Shown here piece by piece: positions 7,482 to 12,681 of a stretch of 12,681 bases of DNA; the stretch's first letter is position 1; each line of letters opens with the position of its first letter. The DNA is from Dehalococcoidia bacterium. GTDB taxonomy: Bacteria; Chloroflexota; Dehalococcoidia; E44-bin15. Below the pieces are notes generated by a model. The model worked only from the letters and a program-made list of their open reading frames with translations. It was not told the DNA's origin and did no database searches. The DNA lies in assembly GCA_030619615.1 (NCBI GenBank), contig JAUXBC010000014.1:1-12681 (forward strand). Direction: 5' to 3'. The position numbers were made by a program, and so were the translations under genes.

Positions 7482-8315
7482 TCACTCCTCCTCTAGAATA
7501 TCCCCGCTATCTCCGTTCTCATCATCGGCTAAAAGGGGGACACCCTCAGCCAAGGGTTCTATCTCCTCTTCCCACTCAAGGGGATACTCCCTTTCCTCAA
7601 AAGCCTCCTCTTCCTCCAGCTCGTACTTCAATATGCTGTCCTTAACGTAGGGTCGGAAGCCATCGAAGGCCTTAGCAGGGAAGGAGGGGCGTCCCGCCTG
7701 GCTGGGATGCTGGAAGGTCTCCTTAATAATCACCCTAACCTCGTTATCTGCTAGGCTTGTGATTGCTGCTGTATACCTGTTCCCCCCTTCTATTAGCTTG
7801 GTGAGGCGCACGCCGATCCTGGGCTCAACCTCCCCGAGGTAATAGCCAAGCTCATTCTCCACGATGAGACTTTGCCCCTCCGGCCTCAAGTACACTTGGT
7901 CGCCAGCAGCGATCCTGGCGAGCACTTCCCTAGAGGCCAATCGCTGAAGGCTGGCTACCCCAGCCTGGCCCGTCTCCTCGATGAAAAGATGGGGGGCAAC
8001 CTTGTGATGGTCTCCCCATGGCGATAATTGCACTTCCTTCAATAAAGACAACCGTCGAAGATTTCTCCTGGCGATGCTATTCTTCGGGTTGATTTCAAGA
8101 GCCTTGCTATAGGCTTCCCTAGCCTCAGCATACTGACCTAGCTCTGTCAACGCCTTGCCCAGTCGATTATAGGCATCAACATCGTTGGGGAAGACCTCGA
8201 TTATGCTTCTATTGGTGGCGACGGCCGCCTCCCATCGCCCTTGCATTGCCAAGGCGATAGCCTCCTTGGTGCGCCGCCGCCTAAGTCTTGCCTCTCCTGT
8301 CTGGTAATGCATCAT
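7482..8315 (-). CDS. TPR protein with HIRAN-like middle region and acidic C-terminal tail
   Basis: A 277-residue protein in three parts. Residues about 14-86 form two to three tetratricopeptide repeats; the clearest is DAYNRLGKALTELGQYAEAR followed by EAYSKALEINPKN. Residues about 130-202 form a beta-rich stretch (GDQVYLRPEG, then ENELGYYLGEVEP, then TAAITSLADNEVRVIIKE). Its 'GYYLGEV...L...L..G' pattern recalls a HIRAN-like small beta domain; this is a guess from pattern only. Residues about 231-277 are strongly acidic and probably disordered. No signal peptide or membrane segment is seen, so it is likely a cytoplasmic interaction protein. It starts at one of two adjacent ATGs (8315 or 8312) after a GGGGGT stretch. 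It lies 140 bp upstream of gyrA on the same strand but has its own promoter. The function is unknown. Confidence 0.82.
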   Translation of the reverse strand: MMHYQTGEARLRRRRTKEAIALAMQGRWEAAVATNRSIIEVFPNDVDAYNRLGKALTELGQYAEAREAYSKALEINPKNSIARRNLRRLSLLKEVQLSPWGDHHKVAPHLFIEETGQAGVASLQRLASREVLARIAAGDQVYLRPEGQSLIVENELGYYLGEVEPRIGVRLTKLIEGGNRYTAAITSLADNEVRVIIKETFQHPSQAGRPSFPAKAFDGFRPYVKDSILKYELEEEEAFEEREYPLEWEEEIEPLAEGVPLLADDENGDSGDILEEE

Positions 8316-8333
8316 ACCCCCAAGCCGGGCCGC

Positions 8334-8362
8334 ATTCTATTACTTCTGAGAGAAATTTTCAA
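8334..8362 (-). promoter_or_regulatory. Promoter of the TPR protein gene
   Basis: On the minus strand TTGAAA (8357-8362) and TAGAAT (8334-8339), each five of six to consensus, are separated by 17 bp. The predicted start near 8327 leaves a leader of only about 12 nt before the ATG pair at 8315/8312. It lies in the 87-bp gap after the glycosyltransferase-methyltransferase gene. Confidence 0.65.
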
Positions 8363-8402
8363 GAGCTGCTATTGGCTCATCGCGTTGTTCCCTAAATTTG
8401 GC

Positions 8403-9659
8403 TTATCTTTTTCTGAAGCTCAGGATCATCTCCGCATGGCAAACATAATGAACCTCCTCCAGGGCGAAACCCCGATCCTGGAGAAACTCTATCAGGCCGT
8501 TTTTTGAATAGTGGGTGCTGTGTTCCTCAGCGTATCCCCCCGGGGCGAAGAAACGGTAAAGGCGTTCCATAAGCCTCCAGGAAAAGGTGGCATAATCTGG
8601 CGTTCCAATAATGAGCCTGCCTCCTCTTTGGAGCACACGGGACATCTCAAGGAAGGGCTCTTCCCCTGGGGGCAGATGCTCGATAACCTCCGAGCAGACT
8701 ACACAGTCAAAGGCACTTTCCTTGAAGGGCAGGGCATAAAGGGAGGCGCTAATCAATGGCTTGCCATATCCCCTTATGTAACGGAGCTTGGCCAGTTGGA
8801 TGTCGAGGCCAATACCGCCCTCCAAGTCACCCAGAATCCTACTGGAACCGCAGCCCACATCCAGGGTGGATTTTGCCCCCCTTGCCAGGTCGGTGATGAT
8901 TCTGTAGCGGCACCGTTGCCAGTATCTTTGAAGGGGGATGCGGCTGTCGAAGGCTCTATCATCGTAATCTGCGGAGAGGATCGAGTTTCTCAGGCGCCAC
9001 GTGCGCCTGAAGGTTCTAAGGTAAGAGATGCCAAACCTGAGCAGCCTCACATGGCTGTCCCCCCCTTTTCGGGGCAGATAGTGGAAGGGGATCTCCTTGG
9101 TCTTCCAACCCTGGGCATAACACTTAACGAGAATCTCCTGGAGTATATCGAAATCGGAGCTACTTAGCGCCAGGTTGTGGAGGGAGGAGGATTTATAGAG
9201 GCGAAAACCACTGGAGAGGTCCTTCACGGGGAGGGCAAGCCCCGCGGCAAAAACCTTATTCAGGATTCTGCTGAGAACCTTCCTCATCAGGGGCATCTCC
9301 GCCGAGCCCCCAGGAACATAGCGCGATGCCACTAAGATCTCGGCCTCTTCCCTCGCCTCCCACATTTGAGGAATGAAGGTCGGGCTGTGCGATAGGTCCG
9401 CATCTAAAGTAAGGATATGTTCCCCTTGAGCGGCATCAAACCCCTCCCTCAGTGCCTCTCCAAAACCCCTCCTCTTCTGAACTATTACCTTTGCCTTGAG
9501 CCTCTTTGCTACATCCCTGGTATTGTCCACCGAGCCGCCGTCAACGAGGAGGATTTCATACTCAGGGGAGATCGATGGCACCACCTTATGAAGGGCAGTG
9601 ATCAATTCAACCACGTTCCCCTCTTCGTTCAAGGCAGGTATGATAATGCTAAGTTTCAC
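8403..9659 (-). CDS. Family-2 glycosyltransferase fused to a SAM-dependent methyltransferase
   Basis: A 418-residue two-domain protein. Residues about 1-215 are a GT-A family-2 glycosyltransferase of the dolichol/polyprenyl-phosphate mannose synthase type: LSIIIPALNEEGN at the N-terminus, DGGSVDNT at 40-47, metal-binding DAD at 86-88, SGFRLYK at about 150-156, and a PRKGG motif at about 196-200. Residues about 235-410 are a class I methyltransferase: LDVGCGSS at 266-273 (SAM motif I), GLD at about 284-286, EVIEHLPPGEE at about 324-334, and GGRLIIGTPDY. No transmembrane helices are evident. The likely role is sugar transfer to a polyprenyl phosphate or cell-surface glycan, together with methylation of the same or a linked product. 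The frame runs up to TTG 9671, but GTG 9659 is chosen because GGAGG (complement of 9665-9669) is 5 nt upstream and the TTG would sit almost on the transcription start. Confidence 0.9.
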   Translation of the reverse strand: MKLSIIIPALNEEGNVVELITALHKVVPSISPEYEILLVDGGSVDNTRDVAKRLKAKVIVQKRRGFGEALREGFDAAQGEHILTLDADLSHSPTFIPQMWEAREEAEILVASRYVPGGSAEMPLMRKVLSRILNKVFAAGLALPVKDLSSGFRLYKSSSLHNLALSSSDFDILQEILVKCYAQGWKTKEIPFHYLPRKGGDSHVRLLRFGISYLRTFRRTWRLRNSILSADYDDRAFDSRIPLQRYWQRCRYRIITDLARGAKSTLDVGCGSSRILGDLEGGIGLDIQLAKLRYIRGYGKPLISASLYALPFKESAFDCVVCSEVIEHLPPGEEPFLEMSRVLQRGGRLIIGTPDYATFSWRLMERLYRFFAPGGYAEEHSTHYSKNGLIEFLQDRGFALEEVHYVCHAEMILSFRKR

Positions 9660-9681
9660 CACTACCTCCAAGGTTTTAGTG

Positions 9682-9710
9682 ATTATATTCTACATTGTCA
9701 AGATAGTCTA
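9682..9710 (-). promoter_or_regulatory. Promoter of the glycosyltransferase-methyltransferase gene
   Basis: On the minus strand the -10 is a perfect TATAAT (9682-9687), with TAGACT (9705-9710) as -35 and a 17-bp spacer. The predicted start near 9675 gives a leader of about 16 nt that holds the GGAGG ribosome site. It faces away from the nfu promoter, whose -35 is 26 bp further along. Confidence 0.7.
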
Positions 9711-9736
9711 GGGGTGTGGGTGCAGGGTTTCGCCCT

Positions 9737-9765
9737 TTGACAAAGCTTTTCTTTTGTGATAGAGT
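9737..9765 (+). promoter_or_regulatory. Promoter of the NifU-like gene
   Basis: A perfect TTGACA (9737-9742), a 17-bp spacer and TAGAGT (9760-9765) preceded by TGA give an extended -10 promoter. The predicted start near 9772 leaves a leader of about 25 nt with GGAGG at 9787-9791. It is divergent from the glycosyltransferase promoter. Confidence 0.7.
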
Positions 9766-9797
9766 AGAGCAAGATCAGGGAAAATTGGAGGCAGATA

Positions 9798-10016
9798 ATG
9801 CGTGAGAGGGTTGAGGAGGTTCTTGCCCAGATAAGGCCCCATCTGGAGGCAGATGGAGGTGGTGTGGAACTGGTTGACGTCAGCGAGGGCATAGTCACCG
9901 TAAGGCTTCTCGGTGAGTGCAGCGGGTGCCCGATGAGGCAGATGACCTTGACTGGGGGCATCGAGCGCCTCCTCAAGGAGCAGGTGCCCGAGGTTAAGGA
10001 AGTGGTCGCTGTCTAG
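9798..10016 (+). CDS. NifU C-terminal domain (Nfu-type) Fe-S scaffold protein
   Basis: A 72-residue stand-alone Nfu domain. The family motif DGGGVELVDV is at 19-28, and the cluster-binding Cys pair is in GECSGCPM (Cys41 and Cys44), followed by the usual helix with LTGGIERLLKEQVPEV. Such proteins form a dimer that holds a [4Fe-4S] cluster between two CxxC motifs and pass it to apo-enzymes in the cytoplasm. The length is normal for a one-domain Nfu; the NifU N-terminal scaffold and ferredoxin domains are absent. The ATG start has GGAGG 6 nt upstream. It is the only complete plus-strand protein gene in the window, with its own promoter, and converges on the aspartokinase gene with an 82-bp gap. 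Confidence 0.94.
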   Translation: MRERVEEVLAQIRPHLEADGGGVELVDVSEGIVTVRLLGECSGCPMRQMTLTGGIERLLKEQVPEVKEVVAV

Positions 10017-10040
10017 CAGGTTCCCCAGAGAATCCTAGCA

Positions 10041-10098
10041 AAAATGGACGCAATCTGAGATTTTACCCCCATTTTAGTCCCAAAGGACTTACTAAGTC
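10041..10098. terminator. Convergent 3' region with inverted repeats, weak terminator candidate
   Basis: This lies between the converging nfu and aspartokinase stops. It contains AAAATGG (10041-10047) with CCATTTT (10069-10075), AGTCC (10076-10080) with GGACT (10085-10089), and an overlapping alternative stem GACTT (10086-10090) with AAGTC (10094-10098). Stems are short or A/T-rich and no clean T-run follows, so only a weak bidirectional terminator can be proposed. Confidence 0.25.
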
Positions 10099-11319
10099 TC
10101 ACCCCTCTTTCTCCAGCTCGAAGGCCCGGTGCAGGGCTTGCAGGGCATCCTCAATCCTGGCCTGATCGATGATGCAGGTGATCCTGATCTCCGATGTGCT
10201 GATCAGCTCGATATTGATCCCCTTCTCGTAGAGGGCGCGGAACATCCTTGCCGCGTAGCCCGGCGCATTCTGCATCCCTGTGCCCACGATGCTTACCTTT
10301 GCCAGGTTGGCATCGGCAACACAACCCCTGGCCCCGATGGATTTGGCTATCGGCTCCACCACTTGCATTGCCCGAGAAAGCTCGCTCTTAGCCACGGTGA
10401 AGGTCAGGTCGGTGATCCGCTCCACACTGGCGTTCTGAACGATGGTATCCACGTTAACGTTCTCCTTAGCTAAGGGCTCGAAGATGGCGGTGGCGATCCC
10501 CGGCCGGTCGGGGACGCCAAGGACGGTGACCTTGGCTACATCAAGGTCGTGAGCAATTCCTCTCACCTTGTTTCGCACTTCCATAGGGATTCCTCCGTGA
10601 ATTAGGGTTCCCGGAGCTTCGCTGAAACTGGAAGCCACCAGGATCGGAATATCGAAAAGCTCCCCCAGCTCTACGGCGCGGGGGTGAAGCACCTTCGCCC
10701 CGTAGCTGGCAAGCTCTAGCATCTCTTCATAGCCGATCTCCTCCAGTCTACGCGCCTCGGGGACAAGGCGGGGATCGGCAGTATAGACCCCTTCAACGTC
10801 GGTATAAATCTCGCATAGGGCAGCGCCAAGGGTGGCTGCCATAGCCACCGCTGTGGTATCGGAGCCACCCCGGCCCAGGGTGGTGGTGTCCATCTCGCGG
10901 GTGATGCCCTGAAACCCGGCAACAATAACGATATTGCCCTCGCCCAGCTCCTTAACGATGCGGTGGGCCTCGACGGTGAGGATGCGTGCCCTGCTATGGA
11001 CAGCATCGGTCCAGATCCCCGCCTGGGCCCCGCTGAGGCTGATCGCCTTATGCCCCAGCAGCTTCAGCGCCATGGCGAGAAGGGTGCTGGAGACGGTCTC
11101 CCCTGTAGAGAGGAGAACATCCAGCTCCCTCACGTCAGGCCGATCGGTGACCTGGTGGGCGAGGCTGATTAGCTCGTCGGTGGTTTTCCCCATAGCGGAA
11201 ACCACCACCACTACATCATTGCCCTTCTCTTTGGTGGTGGCGACACGGCGGGCAACGTTTTTGATCCTCTCTGCATCGGCAACCGAGCTACCGCCGTACT
11301 TCTGCACAATAAGCGCCAT
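10099..11319 (-). CDS. lysC: Aspartate kinase (aspartokinase), lysC type
   Basis: A 406-residue aspartokinase, which phosphorylates L-aspartate in the first step toward lysine, threonine, methionine and diaminopimelate. The amino-acid-kinase domain spans 1-250, with KYGGSSV at 7-13, LSTGE at 70-74, GRGGSDTT at 149-156 and TDVEGVYTADPR at 173-184. Two ACT domains follow (about 264-325 and 342-402), including NVDTIVQN at about 289-296 and NIELISTSEIRIT at 369-381. Length and ACT layout match Bacillus/Corynebacterium lysC enzymes, which are feedback-inhibited by lysine, with or without threonine. No homoserine dehydrogenase domain is fused. The ATG has AGGAGG (complement of 11325-11330) overlapping the stop codon of the upstream gene, so the two genes form an operon with coupled translation. 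An internal start probably also yields a beta subunit (see 10582-10596). Confidence 0.96.
   Translation of the reverse strand: MALIVQKYGGSSVADAERIKNVARRVATTKEKGNDVVVVVSAMGKTTDELISLAHQVTDRPDVRELDVLLSTGETVSSTLLAMALKLLGHKAISLSGAQAGIWTDAVHSRARILTVEAHRIVKELGEGNIVIVAGFQGITREMDTTTLGRGGSDTTAVAMAATLGAALCEIYTDVEGVYTADPRLVPEARRLEEIGYEEMLELASYGAKVLHPRAVELGELFDIPILVASSFSEAPGTLIHGGIPMEVRNKVRGIAHDLDVAKVTVLGVPDRPGIATAIFEPLAKENVNVDTIVQNASVERITDLTFTVAKSELSRAMQVVEPIAKSIGARGCVADANLAKVSIVGTGMQNAPGYAARMFRALYEKGINIELISTSEIRITCIIDQARIEDALQALHRAFELEKEG
10582..10596 (-). promoter_or_regulatory. Internal ribosome site and in-frame ATG for a lysC beta subunit
   Basis: Within lysC, GGAGGA (complement of 10591-10596) lies exactly 6 nt before an in-frame ATG (10582-10584) that encodes Met246 in HGGIPMEVRNKVRG. 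Starting there would give a 161-residue product made of both ACT domains. In Bacillus subtilis aspartokinase II and Corynebacterium glutamicum, an internal start at the same point makes a beta subunit of about 160-170 residues in an alpha2beta2 enzyme. The Shine-Dalgarno and spacing are seen directly; use of the site is inferred from those relatives. Confidence 0.6.
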
Positions 11320-11329
11320 GATCCCCTCC

Positions 11330-12517
11330 TTACCCTCCTATTAACCTGCCCATAATGGTATGCCCCTCCTCGACGAAAAGGCCTGTTCCTTTCGCTTCTG
11401 CCTCTGTGAAGCCCCTGGCGCCTGTAGCGGCAATCCCTGGCCCCCACAGCATAAAAGGGACTGGCTCTGGGGTATGGGTTTGAACCTCGATCGGTGTTGA
11501 GTGGTCGGGCAGGATCAGTATGCGAAGGGCGTCCTCCTCCCAGGAGAGGAGCTGGCTCACAACCTCTCGATCTACTCGCTGGATGGCCTCTGTCTTATCA
11601 TCGATGGAGCCAGTATGGCCAGCTTCATCCGGCGCTTCAATGTGGATAACTACCAGGTCGCGCTCCTGAAGCGCTTCGAGGGCACCAGATGCCTGTGCGC
11701 TGTAATCGTTGTCCAGGCCGCCGGTCACCCCCGGGATGTCTAAGTTATCAATTTCCGCCATCTTTGCCAGGCCTCGGAGGAGGTCAACCCCGGATGTCAT
11801 TGCGGCATCGAGGCCATAGTTCCGCTTGAAGGGGGGCAGATCGGGTATCTGGCCGCTCCCCCAGAAGAGCCAGATCATCGTAGCCGGGATCTCGCCGCGA
11901 GATTTTCGTTCTCTGTTCACCGGATGCTCCCGAAGCACATCCACTGAGCGCGCCATGAGGCCCCGCAATAAGTCACTTCCCGGCCCACGGGGAAGAAATC
12001 CATCGATCGGTTTGCCCGGAATATCGTGCGGAGGGGTGCAAATAGCCTTCAATGTTTCCTCTCTCCCTTTTATCTTGCATATATGTCTGTAGCTAACGCC
12101 GGGATAAAAGTGTATTTTGTCATTGCCCAGGCTCTCCTCCAGAGCGGCAATGAGGGCATGGGCTTCGCCATTTCCGATGTGCCCTGAGCTATAGTCCCAC
12201 ATTTTTCCATCACGAATGGCGACCAGATTGCAGCGAAAAACGACCTCCCCCTCATCGAGGGGAATGCCCCTGCTCTTCGCCTCGATGGCGCTCCTGCCCC
12301 GGTAGTAGACCTTTGGATCGTAACCAAGCACAGACATGCAGGCGCAGGCACTGGAGGGCTCCATCCCCTCTGGCACCGTGCGCACCAGGCCAACGACGCC
12401 CTCCCGAGCCATGCTGTCAAGGTTCGGGGTATGCGCCAACTCCAGGCAGGTCTTTCCCTCACGCTCAGCGAGCGGCCAGCCGGACGCCCCATCTATTATC
12501 AGAACGCAGTATTTCAT
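11330..12517 (-). CDS. ApgM-like alkaline-phosphatase-superfamily enzyme; phosphoglycerate mutase or PGM-family homoserine kinase
   Basis: A 395-residue protein of the archaeal-type cofactor-independent phosphoglycerate mutase (ApgM) group in the alkaline phosphatase superfamily. Metal and catalytic residues are visible: Asp9 in IIDGASGWP, a nucleophile Ser in EPSSACACMSVLGYDP (Ser55 or Ser56), Asp297 and His301 in EAPDEAGHTG, Asp338-His339 in LPDHSTP, and His348 in THTPEPVP. One reading is interconversion of 3- and 2-phosphoglycerate in glycolysis. The other is the subfamily described as a proposed homoserine kinase (TIGR02535), which fills in for ThrB in genomes lacking it and clusters with aspartate-pathway genes. 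Being 10 bp upstream of lysC in one operon favours the second, but sequence alone does not settle it. The start ATG has no Shine-Dalgarno and lies about 10 nt from a -10 box. Confidence 0.9.
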   Translation of the reverse strand: MKYCVLIIDGASGWPLAEREGKTCLELAHTPNLDSMAREGVVGLVRTVPEGMEPSSACACMSVLGYDPKVYYRGRSAIEAKSRGIPLDEGEVVFRCNLVAIRDGKMWDYSSGHIGNGEAHALIAALEESLGNDKIHFYPGVSYRHICKIKGREETLKAICTPPHDIPGKPIDGFLPRGPGSDLLRGLMARSVDVLREHPVNRERKSRGEIPATMIWLFWGSGQIPDLPPFKRNYGLDAAMTSGVDLLRGLAKMAEIDNLDIPGVTGGLDNDYSAQASGALEALQERDLVVIHIEAPDEAGHTGSIDDKTEAIQRVDREVVSQLLSWEEDALRILILPDHSTPIEVQTHTPEPVPFMLWGPGIAATGARGFTEAEAKGTGLFVEEGHTIMGRLIGG

Positions 12518-12526
12518 GATTTATTA

Positions 12527-12555
12527 AGTATAGCAGTGGATAGGGGGCAATTCAA
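12527..12555 (-). promoter_or_regulatory. Promoter of the apgM-like/lysC operon, apparently leaderless
   Basis: On the minus strand TTGAAT (12550-12555) and TATACT (12527-12532) have a 17-bp spacer. Only 9 nt separate the -10 from the ATG at 12517, so transcription would start about 0-4 nt before the start codon. This agrees with the absence of any Shine-Dalgarno upstream of that ATG. Confidence 0.6.
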
Positions 12556-12567
12556 GAAGGCTTCTTG
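12553..12567. promoter_or_regulatory. 15-bp perfect palindrome between divergent -35 boxes (possible operator)
   Basis: CAAGAAG G CTTCTTG is a perfect inverted repeat with 7-bp arms around one central base. It overlaps the last three bases of the operon's -35 (12550-12555) and the first three of the tRNA -35 (12565-12570). The position would suit a repressor affecting both promoters. No known regulator is recognised from the sequence. Confidence 0.4.
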
Positions 12568-12593
12568 CTAATATTGCTGGAGCGGGCTATAAT
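12565..12593 (+). promoter_or_regulatory. tRNA-Pro promoter
   Basis: TTGCTA (12565-12570), a 17-bp spacer and a perfect TATAAT (12588-12593). Transcription would start near 12600, only a couple of bases before the mature tRNA. A GC-rich discriminator (GTCCCTG) follows the -10, as is common for stable-RNA promoters under stringent control. Confidence 0.7.
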
Positions 12594-12601
12594 AGTCCCT
12601 G

Positions 12602-12676
12602 CGGGGCGTAGCGCAGTTTGGTTAGCGCGCAGCGTTCGGGACGCTGAGGTCGGCAGTTCGAATCTGCCCGCCCCGA
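12602..12676 (+). tRNA. tRNA-Pro (anticodon CGG)
   Basis: A full cloverleaf can be drawn. The acceptor stem CGGGGCG pairs with CGCCCCG (12669-12675). The D arm GCGC/GCGC has loop AGTTTGGTTA. The anticodon stem CAGCG/CGCTG has loop TTCGGGA, giving anticodon CGG for the proline codon CCG. The variable loop is AGGTC, and the T arm is GGCAG/CTGCC with TTCGAAT. The discriminator is A. A C1:G72 first pair is typical of bacterial tRNA-Pro. The 3' CCA is not encoded; five T bases follow to the window edge, which may be the start of a terminator. Confidence 0.96.
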
Positions 12677-12681
12677 TTTTT

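Noticed and set aside
7474..7493. GGGGAGG/CCTCCTC stem at the TPR gene stop as terminator
   Set aside because: It overlaps the stop codon and its GAG-rich codons, and lacks a following T-run on the minus strand.
8511..9167. Plus-strand open frame of 218 codons opposite the GT2-methyltransferase gene
   Set aside because: It is antisense to a gene with intact catalytic motifs in both domains, and shows no domain signature of its own.
9660..9671. TTG at 9671 as start of the glycosyltransferase fusion
   Set aside because: It lies within the ribosome-binding region and about 4 nt from the predicted transcription start; GTG 9659 has a well-spaced GGAGG.

Overview
The window is a compact bacterial chromosomal segment of housekeeping and metabolic genes, moderately GC-rich and with short intergenic gaps. 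I see no mobile elements, CRISPR array or phage genes. Several features point to a Chloroflexota / Dehalococcoidia-like genome: a lysC-type aspartokinase beside an archaeal-type phosphoglycerate mutase homologue, a stand-alone NifU C-terminal domain protein, a radical SAM tail of the B12-binding type, and a TPR protein just upstream of gyrA. This placement is an inference from gene content and style, with no marker-gene analysis behind it. Shine-Dalgarno sites and sigma70-like promoters (TTGACA/TATAAT class, 17-bp spacers) are easy to read throughout.

Left part (1-4900). The 3' end of a plus-strand radical SAM gene is followed by a run of minus-strand genes. In transcription order from the right these are a MarC-family membrane protein, a secreted GH63/MGH1-like glycoside hydrolase, two short-chain dehydrogenases and a small alpha/beta hydrolase. 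Two GC-rich palindromic repeats lie between the second dehydrogenase and the hydrolase.

Centre (4907-9659). gyrA, a TPR protein with an acidic tail, and a natural fusion of a family-2 glycosyltransferase to a SAM methyltransferase are all on the minus strand. Each has a recognisable promoter of its own. marC starts 23 bp after gyrA, and the glycosidase starts 7 bp after marC, so these three may be co-transcribed.

Right part (9737-12681). A small plus-strand nfu-like Fe-S scaffold gene diverges from the glycosyltransferase gene and converges on a two-gene minus-strand operon. That operon holds an ApgM/ThrB-like alkaline-phosphatase-superfamily enzyme followed 10 bp later by aspartokinase. The aspartokinase gene has a strong in-frame internal Shine-Dalgarno and ATG just before its ACT domains, as expected for an alpha/beta aspartokinase. 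The pairing suggests the upstream enzyme may be the proposed PGM-family homoserine kinase rather than a glycolytic mutase. The operon's promoter lies so close to the start codon that the message looks leaderless or nearly so. Divergent from it is a tRNA-Pro(CGG) gene with its own promoter, and a perfect 15-bp palindrome lies between the two facing -35 boxes.

Nothing here is a clearly new multi-gene system. The points most worth a second look are the aspartokinase internal start, the likely homoserine-kinase assignment, the leaderless promoter with its palindrome, the GT2-methyltransferase fusion, and the unusual quinolone-region residues of GyrA.
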